Below are positions 1 through 9,200 of a stretch of DNA of 15,452 bases, one piece after another. The position numbers and the translations under genes were made by a program. The stretch is from Chrysochromulina tobinii (taxonomy: Eukaryota > Haptophyta > Prymnesiales > Chrysochromulinaceae): contig JWZX01000479.1 in assembly GCA_001275005.1 (NCBI GenBank), positions 1 through 15,452 on the forward strand. The letters are read 5' to 3'. The notes beneath the pieces are model-generated. The model had not been told where the DNA came from and made no database searches. It saw only the letters and a list, made by a program, of their open reading frames with translations. Every line of letters starts with the position of its first letter. The first letter of the stretch is position 1.

Positions 1-195
1 GGCTGCGACCAGGACGACGACGGCGGCATCAGCTACGAGGAGTTTGTCGATGCGCTCGCGGCGGACACTGTGTCGAACGCGGCGATGGGCAAGCGCGGCC
101 TGCAGTCCAAGGAGGCGATGGGCGTAGGCGCGCAGGACTTCCTCGATCCCACGAAGGTGAAGAAGTTCAACATCAGCATCAACTCTACCAACTGA
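1..195 (+). CDS. C-terminal end of an EF-hand calcium-binding protein (5' part outside window)
   Basis: Frame 1 is open from the window edge to a TGA at 193-195, giving 64 residues. They begin with a complete canonical EF-hand loop, DQDDDGGISYEE (residues 3-14), with Asp at loop positions 1, 3 and 5, Gly at 6, Ile at 8 and Glu at 12. An FVDAL helix follows. The remaining tail is Lys/Ser/Asn-rich and ends in KKFNISINSTN, which matches nothing I recognise. The protein should bind calcium through this hand; its wider role cannot be told because the N-terminal part is missing. It resembles in type, but not in tail sequence, the EF-hand gene at 11818-13691. I see no splice signal that would end the exon earlier. 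Confidence 0.82.
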   Translation, partial: GCDQDDDGGISYEEFVDALAADTVSNAAMGKRGLQSKEAMGVGAQDFLDPTKVKKFNISINSTN

Positions 196-1306
196 GTGGG
201 CGTCTGCTTTAGCCGTGATTCAAGCGAGGGGCAATGGACGTGGCGCGTCGGTGACCCCTGAATGGGCGGTGCTGCACCTAGGAAGAACACGATTCTACTG
301 CGGGATGTGCTGTTGGTGGCCCCCCCCTGCACTTGGAGACAGGGGTGCTCGAAGCATGTTTGCCGTGCGCGCAGAGGATCGGCTGCGGCCACAGAGAGTC
401 GGGGTTGCGGTGTCGCGGGGGAGGTGTGGTGATACCTCGTGTATCTTGTATGTGTGCGCAGCACCAGCAGCGTCTTTGCTGGCAGTTGCTGACGTGGAAT
501 CACTACACATAGAACATTTGTGTACGGGCGGCGCTGGGGTCATGGTCATGTCCTGTGTCTAACGCACTCATTATGTGTCTGTATACGATGCAGCGACGGG
601 GTCGAAAGAGCTCTGTACGCGGCGGCTGATAGTGCTCGCGGGGTCGCGACCCCGGCGCGGCGCGCCCCGGCCGCGCTGCGCCCGCGCCCCGCCCCCGGGC
701 CCGCCGGGCCCCGGGCAAGGGTTAGCCTGGTAGCGCAAGGCGCCAGAGCGGGATAGGCCCTCCGCGCGCTCGAGCGGCATCCACTTTCCTTGACTTCCAG
801 GCGGCCGCTCGAGAGCATGCGGTAACGAGTCCCTTTCGTATTTCACGTACTGCGATACCGATCCCGACCGAAGGCGACTCGCCATGTCCCGACCGGACCT
901 CGCATCAGGCGCGGGATCGGAGGTCCGCGCCCTACCGCCTTTCCCGCCTACGATGCGTCGTGGATCTTGACACCGTCTGACACCGTCTGGTCGCCGGGGA
1001 GTGGTCCTCGCTTAATCCTCGTTTTGAATTTTGGGGCATTGGGGGGTGATCCGGTGGCCGCGACCCACCCGTGACCCGACCTGGTCGGCCGTGGTTTTAG
1101 GTTTATTCATTATTGCGCGCGCGGCTCCGGCCGAGTGCCGTCTGCGTCGGGACGATCGATCTCGTACACAGTGACGAAACACAGGCTCAGAACAGGCTAT
1201 AACGACGGCCAAGGTTACCATCGCATTGGTCGCATCTGATCTTCCTTTAATACGCGTCTCGCTCTCGATTACTTTCGTCTCCCCGTCGCGCGGGGGCGCG
1301 CGGGTG
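196..1306. other. Intergenic region without a convincing gene
   Basis: Open frames here have low-complexity Arg/Pro/Ala composition typical of GC-rich noncoding DNA, and none resembles a protein family. A very GC-rich block (about 640-720) is made almost only of C and G runs. A direct repeat of GACACCGTCT lies at about 969-988. The right end holds the 3' flank of the DNAAF11 gene, including a poly(A) signal on the - strand. A short noncoding RNA cannot be excluded by eye. Confidence 0.6.
1102..1107 (-). terminator. Candidate polyadenylation signal (AATAAA) for DNAAF11
   Basis: The + strand TTTATT reads AATAAA on the - strand, about 200 bases past the DNAAF11 stop codon and inside a locally AT-richer patch. 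Position and orientation fit a cleavage/polyadenylation signal, but many algae do not depend on this hexamer, so the assignment is tentative. Confidence 0.4.
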
Positions 1307-3167
1307 TCACAGCAAGGGCGGCACGTCATCCTCATCATCGTAATCAGGGCCGAGCTGCTCCACCATGTCCGCTTTGGCGCCTGCCTTGGGTTTGGGCTTC
1401 TCCCCAGGCTTTGCCACGATGCTGCGGATGCTGTCGCCGCTCGAGAGCGGCTTAAGGTTGGCACCAGGCTCGGCGGGCTCGGCGGGCGGCGGCTGCAGCA
1501 TCGGCGTTGGCATTTGCGCCGCCTTGAGTGCCTCGCGCTCCTTCTTTTTTTTCTCGATGGGCGCCTTGGACACGACCACCGGGCACATCTTCGGGCACGT
1601 GAGCAGCAGATGACCCGTCGTCGACGAGCGTTTGGCAATCGAGGCGTCTGCGAGCACCTCGGAGGGCAACAGTAGCTGCAGCACATTCTTCTTCTTCTCC
1701 GCTCCTTCGTCCTTCGCACGAGCGGTGGTTACACGCACGTACGTGGGCTGCACGTCGACATCCACCTGCGAAGGCACGCACATAGCCACGCAAGCACGCA
1801 CGCTCGTCGGTTGCTGGGCAGCCCAGGAAGGACAAGGCTGGGGCGCGCGTCAGGAAGCGCGCGTCTGGGGGCGCGCGTCTGGGGGCGCGCGTCTGGGGGC
1901 GCGCGTCTGGGAGGGGCTCAGAACCCCTGCGCAGGGAAGTTCGTCCGCATTGCGTTGCCGCGCTGGGACATGGACACGAGTTCTTCGATCACTGCCCCGC
2001 ACCCAGTGGTGCGTCCCTCGAGCGCGCGCGCAGAGCCGTGTGGCGGCGTGTGGCGCGCGTGCGGCCGAGGCGAGGGCCTCCTGCGTGGCTGTCTCGTGGC
2101 AGGCGCGCGTCAAGGACCTCACGTGCGCGTGCATGTGTGCGTGTGCGTGCATGTGTGCGTGCGGTCGCAGCGGAGGTGGACCGCACCATCGCTGAGTCCA
2201 TGAACTTGGGCAGCGCGACATCCACATACACGGCCTGGCCGTCCTCCTCGATCGAGAAAGGCCACTTGGCCGTGTTCATCTGGTTGGGCGTGCCGTCCTC
2301 TTTGAAGAATCGTCGCTCCCGGGCGGGCTGGTCCGGGAAGAGGTAGCACTCGCGCTGCGCCTTGCGCCGGTACGCGTTCTTGTCCTCCTCGATCTTGCGC
2401 AGCTCGCGCGCGTCTCGGATGCGCACCTCAGGGCACCACTCGTCCACCGTCTGGTTGTCAACCACGAGCTCCCCGGACGCGATCTGACGCGCGCGTTCTC
2501 GCTGGCGCGCGCGCTGCTCGGCCTTCCTCTCGGCGGCTATGGGCGCGAGCAGCTTGAGCTCGCGCTCGAGCTCGGGCAGCCGCTGCATCGCCTTGATACG
2601 CTCCGTGCGCGTCACCTCAGTGCCGTCGAGCTTCTCGATCTGCGGCAGCGTCGCGATCACGTAGTCGCGGTAGCCGCTTTCCCAATGGCTCATGCATGGG
2701 TTGCCCGTGAGGTAGAGGTCACGCAGGCCGAGGTTCTCCTTGAGCGAGGCGACCGAGTGCAGCTCGTCCAGGTCGATGAAGTTGCACGTCAGGTCGAGCT
2801 TGTACAGGCCTTCGCACCGCTCGAGGCCCTCAATGCGCTCGATGTTGTTGAGTGCGAGGTTGAGGTAGTCAAGGTGCTTGAGCTTGTAGAGGCCCTCGAT
2901 CTTGGAGATGAGGTTGGACTGCAGGTAAATGATCTTGAGGCAGCGGCAGTTGTTGAGCGTCTCGATCTTCTCGATGTCGAGTTGGTGCAGAGCGATCTCC
3001 TCGAGCGTGGAGAGCATGCCGTCGTTGTGCTCTGCCTTTCGCCGGACCAGCTCCTCGGTCAGGCGCACGCCGCTGCGGCGGCCCTGGACAAAGTCGTCCA
3101 CGCCGTCCTCGACGCCGTCTTTGTTCAAGGACGGCATCGCGAGGGGGTTGGACGTAAGCGACACCAC
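1307..3167 (-). CDS. DNAAF11: Dynein axonemal assembly factor 11 (LRRC6/tilB homologue), two exons
   Basis: Exon 1 is 3167-2187 and exon 2 is 1765-1307, joined in phase 0 to give 479 residues, close to animal LRRC6. Residues about 36-190 hold leucine-rich repeats with the family block TEELVRRKAEHNDG, then YLQSNLISKIEGL, YLNLALNNIERIEGL and LYLTGNPC, closed by an LRR cap (ATLPQIEKLDG). A charged Arg/Glu coiled stretch lies at about 200-275. A CS-like domain spans the splice: LPKFMDSAM joins VDVDVQPTYVRV, followed by QLLLPSEV and KRSSTTGHLLLTCPK. The C-terminus ends in the family-typical acidic DDEDDVPPLL. The protein acts in the cytoplasm in pre-assembly of axonemal dynein arms, so its presence argues for a motile flagellum. 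Start: family members begin just before TEEL, so the first 32 residues (MVSLTSNPLA onward) may be an extension or a misread 81-bp in-phase intron directly after the ATG (3164-3084, GTGTCG to TCCAG). Confidence 0.95.
1855..1912. repeat. 14-bp minisatellite, about four copies, in the DNAAF11 intron
   Basis: The unit GTCTGGGGGCGCGC is repeated about four times in tandem, the last copy changed to GTCTGGGAGG. It lies wholly within the intron and so does not affect the protein. Confidence 0.9.
2119..2164. repeat. Purine-pyrimidine alternating (TGTGCG)n tract
   Basis: Imperfect TGTG/CGTG/CATG alternation with two copies of GTGCATGTGTGCGTG, close to the 5' end of the DNAAF11 intron on its coding strand. 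Alternating tracts of this kind can adopt Z-DNA and vary in length; no specific function can be assigned. Confidence 0.75.
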
Positions 3168-3351
3168 GCGAGGCAGAGCCGTTTGTAGCAGACAGACTCT
3201 CGCTCCGTCTTCGAGACGAAATTGTGTGTGAACAGCCCAGGTCCAGCCTCAAATTTGCAGAAAACTCGCTGTTTAAAGCTGGCTTGGGTGGTCAGTAATG
3301 CGGCGGGGGGCCCGCGCCGCGGCTTCCCACCGGACGGACATGGACACTCCC
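3168..3351. promoter_or_regulatory. Spacer between CDF 3' end and DNAAF11 5' end
   Basis: The 184-bp spacer between two same-strand genes should hold the DNAAF11 5' UTR and promoter and the 3' end of the CDF transcript. A slightly AT-richer patch at about 3220-3298 precedes DNAAF11. I see no clear TATA box or poly(A) hexamer. Confidence 0.35.
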
Positions 3352-4560
3352 TCACGTGGGATGGCGCTCCTCGTCAAAAGCGAGCAAGGAGGTGAGCGAG
3401 GTGGCCGAGAGCAACGCGGAGGCACCGTTCGAGTCCTTGTGCTCCTCGGAGGCTCGGAGCTCGTGCGATGTGTGCACCTTCCTCGCCACCGGCGTGCGAA
3501 GGTCGTGGTCGTCCACCTCGCGCGGCTGATAGTCAATGTGCACGAAGCATCTTTCGACCTGCGGGAGCGCCTCGATCTTGTGCTGGAGCAGGATGCCACA
3601 GTCGTGACTCTCGCGCAGCTCCGTGTGCTCATCCATAATCATCTCGAGCTCCACAAGGAATCTTGGCCCAAAATGGTAAGCGCGCACGACGTCTAGCGTC
3701 GTCGACGGATCGTGCGTCTCGGCGATATCTCGCACCATCTCGAGGAATCGTGGATCCGCAGCACGCCCGATGATCAGCTCCACCTGCTCGCGCCCTTGCG
3801 TCGCCCAGCGCACCACGATGAAGGCCGCGAGCAGCAGCGCCGCCGCTGCGTCAACCCACCACAGGGAGGATGAGAGTTGCGTCACGATGAGAGCCACCAG
3901 CGCGCCCGCTGAGAGCGTGACGTCGTTCTGGTTGTCGGCGAGGACGGCGCGCATCGTCTCGGTGCTCGTGCCGCGCCGCCCACGCACCACGAGCTCGCAC
4001 CAGATGCAGAAGAAGAATTTGGTCACTGAGAGCAGCGCGAGCGTACACACTGCCTCAAAGTGGCGCCGCCAGATATGCTGCAGCCCGTGCTTGTCGCGCC
4101 CGTGTTGTGGATCGCCCGCGTACAAGTCTCCCAAGGCCTCGATGGCGACTGCTATCATTCCGGCGCACTTAAGTGCCGCACACACGACGATGCTCACAGG
4201 CTCGAGCTGCCCTCGTCCCGCCGGATACATGCTCGCCACCTCAGCATTCACCTCAAGCCGTGCGATCTTGTTCGCCCAGAAGAGCGCAACTTGCACGAGA
4301 ACATCGACAGCTGAGTCGATGAGCGATGCAACGATGACGGGCGAGAGGATCATGACGCACGCGGCGACCTTACCGATGAGAAGTAGCAGGTTCATCTTAA
4401 TTGAGGCGGTGATCACAAGATCGTCGTTTTGCGGCTGCTCGTGGTGTACCTTGATGCCGCTGCCGCTGCTGCTGGTGACTTCGCTCCATTGTGTGGGCTC
4501 AATTACCTGAACGGAGACCAAGTCGATCTCTTTCCCGGCGACGCGAGTGCGCCGACCCAT
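3352..4560 (-). CDS. Cation diffusion facilitator, Mn-CDF (plant MTP8-11) type
   Basis: From the ATG at 4560 the protein is 402 residues, the usual size for plant MTP11-like carriers. Membrane segments run at about 55-78, 82-98, 121-143, 167-190, 210-230 and 234-251. The metal sites are visible: D82 and D86 in TM2 (IDSAVD) and D209xxxD213 in TM5 (DNQND). The YPAGRGQLEP motif after TM2 and the cytoplasmic domain VVRAYHFGPRFLVELEM..LRESHDCG..LPQVERCFVHIDYQP match the Mn-CDF group. The DxxxD form in TM5, rather than HxxxD, argues for Mn(II) or Fe(II) over Zn(II). The expected job is proton-coupled efflux from the cytosol into vacuole, Golgi or outside. The frame stays open upstream to an ATG at 4746, adding 62 residues (MFVCPPPRC onward), but that part is AT-rich, has no family match and would leave only 18 bases to the next gene. 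No intron seen. Confidence 0.92.
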   Translation of the reverse strand: MGRRTRVAGKEIDLVSVQVIEPTQWSEVTSSSGSGIKVHHEQPQNDDLVITASIKMNLLLLIGKVAACVMILSPVIVASLIDSAVDVLVQVALFWANKIARLEVNAEVASMYPAGRGQLEPVSIVVCAALKCAGMIAVAIEALGDLYAGDPQHGRDKHGLQHIWRRHFEAVCTLALLSVTKFFFCIWCELVVRGRRGTSTETMRAVLADNQNDVTLSAGALVALIVTQLSSSLWWVDAAAALLLAAFIVVRWATQGREQVELIIGRAADPRFLEMVRDIAETHDPSTTLDVVRAYHFGPRFLVELEMIMDEHTELRESHDCGILLQHKIEALPQVERCFVHIDYQPREVDDHDLRTPVARKVHTSHELRASEEHKDSNGASALLSATSLTSLLAFDEERHPT

Positions 4561-4764
4561 ATTAAGTTTCAGCCTCAGTCGAAATGTGAAAAAGGTGTGA
4601 AACCCGCTCTTCCGAGGCTTACCGACAGGCAACACTCCAGTAAAAGTTGTTATCACATGTGGATCGTTGTAGGCTATGTTGTTTGTGAATCGACAATACA
4701 AATACATTGAAGGTGAGGAGCACCGAGGGGGGGGGCAGACGAACACCGTGATCCCGGAAAGCGG
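4561..4764. promoter_or_regulatory. AT-richer spacer, likely promoter/5' UTR of the CDF gene
   Basis: Base composition drops sharply in GC against both flanking genes, especially at about 4570-4710. It lies just upstream of the preferred CDF start on the - strand and also holds the 3' flank of the glycosyltransferase gene. No exact TATA box or known operator is recognised. Confidence 0.4.
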
Positions 4765-6039
4765 CTAGAGTCTGTGGGAACGTAGGCCCGCGGGATGACG
4801 AATCTGTGTGTCGTAGGCCCCTTGGGTAAGGACTCGGCGCTCGCTCATGCGCTCGGACGCTTGGCCGCTCTGCTCGCGGCTCAGCTCGTCCTTGCTGGAG
4901 ACGGTATTCTTGTCCGTCAGGCCAAGCGTCTCCTCCTCGGAGTGGGGCGTGCAGCAGCGGGACTTGGGACAACAGGCTCCCGTCAGCCGGTCCGTGCACT
5001 GGCGGCACGGCGCGCAGAAGCAGTAGCAGCCGCCCCAGCACAGGGCAACGAGCAGCATGAGCAGCAGGAGGAGCGGCAGCCACCACTGCAGGAGGAAGAA
5101 GCCGACAGCCTTGGCGTCCATCGCGCCGGTCGCGCGAGCGAGCAGCTCCGGCTCGGCCTCAAGATCGGCCCGTAACGAGGCTGCCAGGCTAGGCGAGCCA
5201 GAGTCCGCAAACGGCCAGAACCAAAAGGCCGAGTACGTCCAGAGGGGCGAGACGCAGCTGCGCTCGGCGGAGCGAAACTTGAGGAAGGCTGTCTTGTTCC
5301 CAAAGGCAGCGCGAGGCGTCTGCATCGTGTAAAACGCAACCCAGGCTGAGACCCACCCGTGTTCGATCATGAAGTGGAACGGACGGCCCTCATCTGTGGA
5401 TGAGACCAGGTGCGTGGGTGCCTCCTGCTCGGAGAGCTCGTTGCGCGTGAGCACCCAGCCGACGTGCTGTGCTAGGTAGCCTTCGGCGACCTTGAGCGCT
5501 CCCATGGTGATGTTGTCCTGGCGTGCGACATAGGCATCGAGGCCCTCGGCGAGCGCCTCCGCATAGTGGTCGCGCCATCGCGCCATGAATCTAGAATCAA
5601 CGGGTGCGGCGATGGCCCAGTTTTCCATCTCGCTCAGCACGCCCTCGCTCATCGCGCCCTCGCTCGTGTAGCGCGTCTCCATCGGGCGCTGGAAGCCCTG
5701 AACGGCAGAGCTGCTCACGTTGACCCAAGTCTCGAGCGGCAGTAGGTTGACATTAGACGCGTCCATGTACACGCCGCCGTAGCGAGCAAGCGCCTCCACG
5801 CGGTACCAGTCGGCATTGTGCTGCAATTGGGACGGGTCGGCGATGCCCGCTGGGGAGTCGGGCGGCGGATCGAGGCCGAGCGCTGCGACATTATCGGGGC
5901 TCATGATGGTTAGGTTCCAGGTTGGGTTGGTGCGCCGCAGTGTTGCGAGGCACGCCGCCGCCATCTCCGGTATGGTGTCCCCTTCCCAGTAGGCCCACAG
6001 CCGACGTGGGACGTACGGTCGAGAAGAGGTCACAACCAT
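4765..6039 (-). CDS. Caps_synth/GT32-like glycosyltransferase with C-terminal membrane anchor and Cys-rich tail
   Basis: The protein has 424 residues. Residues 9-50 (PRRLWAYWEGDTIPEMAAACLATLRRTNP) match the start of Caps_synth/GT32-type sugar transferases. Residues 77-96 (DWYRVEALARYGGVYMDAS) are the family core, with the metal/nucleotide-sugar motif in the DAS form rather than DxD; Caps_synth members often have DAT here. The likely reaction is sugar transfer from a nucleotide sugar to a glycan, in the Golgi or at the surface. A strong hydrophobic helix at about 311-334 is followed by a tail with eleven Cys in residues 334-363 and a charged end. No N-terminal signal or anchor is visible, although the usual Golgi topology is an N-terminal anchor. 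An in-frame TAA lies 8 codons upstream, so an N-terminal anchor could only come from an unseen 5' exon. The donor and acceptor sugars cannot be deduced. Confidence 0.75.
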   Translation of the reverse strand: MVVTSSRPYVPRRLWAYWEGDTIPEMAAACLATLRRTNPTWNLTIMSPDNVAALGLDPPPDSPAGIADPSQLQHNADWYRVEALARYGGVYMDASNVNLLPLETWVNVSSSAVQGFQRPMETRYTSEGAMSEGVLSEMENWAIAAPVDSRFMARWRDHYAEALAEGLDAYVARQDNITMGALKVAEGYLAQHVGWVLTRNELSEQEAPTHLVSSTDEGRPFHFMIEHGWVSAWVAFYTMQTPRAAFGNKTAFLKFRSAERSCVSPLWTYSAFWFWPFADSGSPSLAASLRADLEAEPELLARATGAMDAKAVGFFLLQWWLPLLLLLMLLVALCWGGCYCFCAPCRQCTDRLTGACCPKSRCCTPHSEEETLGLTDKNTVSSKDELSREQSGQASERMSERRVLTQGAYDTQIRHPAGLRSHRL

Positions 6040-6213
6040 ACTTTCTCGACCTCTCGCCCCAAATTAGGGAAAATTGCCTTCTTGAACTGTTATCACACAA
6101 ATAAATCCGTATCAATGCACGAATTCTTCCCAGTGTCGCGGTTTGATTTGCTTGATTAGTTCTCATCTTCTTTTAGATTTTTCAGGTCTTCCTAATAAGG
6201 GCATCGAATTCTC
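6040..6213. promoter_or_regulatory. Divergent promoter region between glycosyltransferase and PNGase A-like gene
   Basis: The 174 bp between two divergent starts are clearly AT-richer than the genes on either side. In-frame stops lie close to both starts: TAA 8 codons before the glycosyltransferase ATG and TAA at 6196-6198 before the PNGase ATG. The spacer probably carries both core promoters. A TTTTTCAG at about 6177-6184 and a TAATAAG just before the PNGase start could also be 3' splice sites if that gene has an upstream exon. Confidence 0.5.
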
Positions 6214-9200
6214 ATGGTGCTCAGCGTTTTCCCGGACTATGCCAGTCCCATCAGCACTGGTCCCGCAATCTTAGAAAGAGCACTCGGCATGCCCTGCAGT
6301 GTGACGCTTTTTGGCAACGTCACCTTCAACACTTGGCGACAGGTCGAAATTGCGAGGTACGAGCCGCCCGCCGACTGCCCTCCGCCCTGGACGAGCGTCC
6401 AGCTCGAGTTTATTGGCGAGGTCGCAGGCGTCCAGTATGACCGCGTGGGCGCCCTCTGGCTTGGTGGCGTCGAGCTTCTGCGCACGACGACGCCCGAGCC
6501 AACAGGGTACGATGAGAGTGGGCGCGCGCGCCGCGCCGTGCGCTGGCACATAGCACGCTCGCTCCATCACTACCAGGCGCTCTTCCTCCATGCTGCCACC
6601 GTGGAGATGAGCATTCCGAACGTCGTCAATGCCAACTACACGGGCAATATCTCGGTGAGCTCGTCGCTCAAGTTCATCTCGGCGCCGCCGCCGCCCGACC
6701 CGTCCGCACCCGTGCCCTCGCCGCTGCCGCTGCTGCGGGACGGCAGTTTCAGCAGCGCCAAAGCCGACGAGGAGGCCATGCCCGCCCCCATCGCCCCGCC
6801 AGCTGCGTCGGTGAGCGTCGACGTGTCGATTGCCGCTTTCGCGGACCTGCCACCCGCCGACGCGATCGTGCCGCTCGTGCTGAGCACCGTGGTCGCGAGC
6901 GACGCGGCCATCACGCCGTGGGAGCGGCTCGCGATCGCGACAACGAGCGCCCCCAATATGAGCACGAGGGTGACGATCTCGGAGCGCACCGCCGTGCGCG
7001 CCGTGCTCGATGTGTACGTCTCGCCCCACGGATGCGAGGAGTTTTGGTACTCGAATGTGCCGAACGCGCTAGGCGGTGAGGGCGTGTGCGCTGGGGGCGC
7101 CTACCGCGAGGTCGAGGTGCTCGTCGACGGGATCTTCGCGGGTGCGGCCTTTCCCTTCCCGGTCATCTACTCTGGAGGCATCAACCCGGTCCTCTGGCGT
7201 CCGATCGCGGGTTTGCACTCGCTCAACGTACCCCCTCTCACCTTCGACTTGACGCCCTTTGTCGGCGTGATGGACGACGGCCTGCCGCACACGATCGACG
7301 TGCGCATCGCGCCCGCACAGGGCAGCCAGTCGAGCGGCACATGGTACGTCGACCCGGTGCTGAGGCTCTGGCACGCCGCGGATGGCCTCACGCGCACCGG
7401 GCGTGTCGTCAAGGCGGAGCGCGTGGCCGTGAGCACCACGGCGAACGTGGAGCGGCTGGCCGGCGACTCGGTGCGCGAGCTCACGAGCGAGGTTGACTGA
7501 TGACCTCTGATGACCTCTGATGACCTCTGCGTGCCCTTGATTGCTTCCCTCATCAGGTGCGCGTGCTCACGAGCGGGAGCTCGAGCTACGAGATCGAGGG
7601 CGAGATTTGGATAAAGAGCGAGGGCGCCGATGCCGCGCCCGGGCCCGATGAGGGCGAGGCTGCCAATCCTGCAGAAGAGGGGGGGGCTCGGCGTGACCAT
7701 GAGGGCGAGGACACCCAGCCCGTGAACTCGACGTCCGAGCTGCCTGGCATTGTTGGCACCTCTGTCGACACCTTTGAGGATGGCGTGAAATCAAGCGTCA
7801 AGCCCCCCGGCGAGGTGGTGGTGCTCGACAACGCGACCTCGGAGGACGCTCGTCTCGCGCTGCCTGGCAGCATCGCCGCGGGCTTCACCGGCGATCCCGG
7901 AAGTTCGACATTGCCCTGGGCGACTCGCATGGCAGCTCGCGCGGCATCTCGCACCGCTCACAAAGTGTCCAGTGCTCAGTTGGCGCCCGAGACAGCGCCC
8001 GAGCTCAAACGACAGGTGTCGAGCAACATGGTCGTGGGCATCATCTTGCAGGTGCGCCGCCACTCGATTCGCAGCGTGCTCGAGGCGACCAACAACAACT
8101 CGATCCTGAACGAGACGCTCGGGTTCAGCGACACGATCGGCGTGATGACCTCCGTCACCAACACCACCATCACGCGCCTCCCGTTCGATGCCGATGGCAA
8201 TGGCGGCGTGTGGCTCGAGTCGTTGCGCTCCGTCCCGGGCATCATCGAGGCCACCACGCGCAGCCTCTCCCGGTACCCATACCTCATCGGGATCCGCGAG
8301 CTCCTCGACGCGAGCCATGCATCGTGGTCCCTCGAGGGGCACGTGCAGATGCGCAAGGAGCGTCAGGAGGAGTGGCGGTACGGCAACGACGACCCTCAGA
8401 TGGCTCTCAACTGGAGCTTCGCCTCGAGCGCCCAGGGCCAGTACGCGCGCATGTATGGCGGGACGGACGCGCAGCAACGTAGGGTGGTGCTCATGCGCTC
8501 GACGGCGAATGCGAGCTTCCAGTCGCCTGGCGCGTGCTTCTCTCAGAATCTGTCCTCGACCGACGGCGGCATCGAGCACGCGAGCTTTAGAGATGAGTGC
8601 GTCGTCTCCCCGATGCGTCGCGTGCTCTGTGGGGCGTTTGACGAATGCGCGGCCGAGCGCGACGGCATCAACGTCCCTGCACCGCCGCCTATGCCCGAGG
8701 TGGGAAACATCCTGAGCCTGTCTGATGGCCTCTGATGAGCTCCCTAATTGCCTCCCTCATTGCATGCAGGTCGGAGACATCCTGAGCCTTTCTGATGGCC
8801 TTTGATTGCACCTGATGAGCTCCCTAATCGCCTCCCTCATTGCATGCAGGTCGGAGATATCCTGCGCCTCTCCTCACCGGGCGCAAAGGATGAGCTCGCC
8901 TCGCTGCTCGCGGACGCGCTGGGCGAACTCGCTGAGCTCAAGCAGCGGAATCGCGAGCTCGAGGACCAAGCCAAGGGGGCCAAGGACGCGCTGTGGGAAG
9001 CCGATGCCATGCTGCAGCTTGGCTTGGTGCCCCCTCCTCGCATCGGGCACATGGTCGGGACGCGTCGTATCGGCCACATGGTCGGGGCGCTCGACGTCGC
9101 GCCCGCTGACGCCGCCGTGCCCACGGACGCTGCCGCGGCCACGCCGCATGCACCCATAGCGCAAGACGCATCCCCTGTCGCGCTCGTGCCCGCGCTGGAC

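Larger units (their letters stand above)
1766..2186 (-). other. DNAAF11: DNAAF11 intron (421 bp)
   Basis: On the - strand the intron begins GTGCGG after ATG (Met327) and ends CTTCGCAG before GTGGATGTCGAC. The splice restores the conserved MDS..VDVDVQPTYVRV continuity of LRRC6 proteins. It carries simple repeats: a 14-bp minisatellite and a GT/GC-alternating tract. It lacks the TGAT-rich core found in the introns of the other genes here. Confidence 0.9.

Noticed and set aside
715-850. tRNA-like stretch (AGCCTGGTAGCGCAAGGC with a distant GGTAACGAGTCCC)
   Set aside because: The A-box and B-box resemblances are imperfect and too far apart, and no acceptor stem or cloverleaf could be drawn.
1012-1719. 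Arg/Ser-rich - strand open frame overlapping DNAAF11 exon 2
   Set aside because: Its sequence is an out-of-frame reading of the conserved DNAAF11 C-terminal exon.
7492-7556. Box C/D snoRNA in PNGase A intron 1 (TGATGA and CTGA motifs)
   Set aside because: The motifs overlap each other in a tandem repeat, there is no room for a guide between box C and box D, and no terminal stem was seen. Branch-site repeats explain it better.
8802-8849. Separate gene starting at 8802 for the coiled-coil exon
   Set aside because: The upstream codons come from the duplicated intron unit, and the CAG acceptor at 8849 keeps exon 2 and exon 3 in phase, so an exon of the PNGase A-like gene is more likely.
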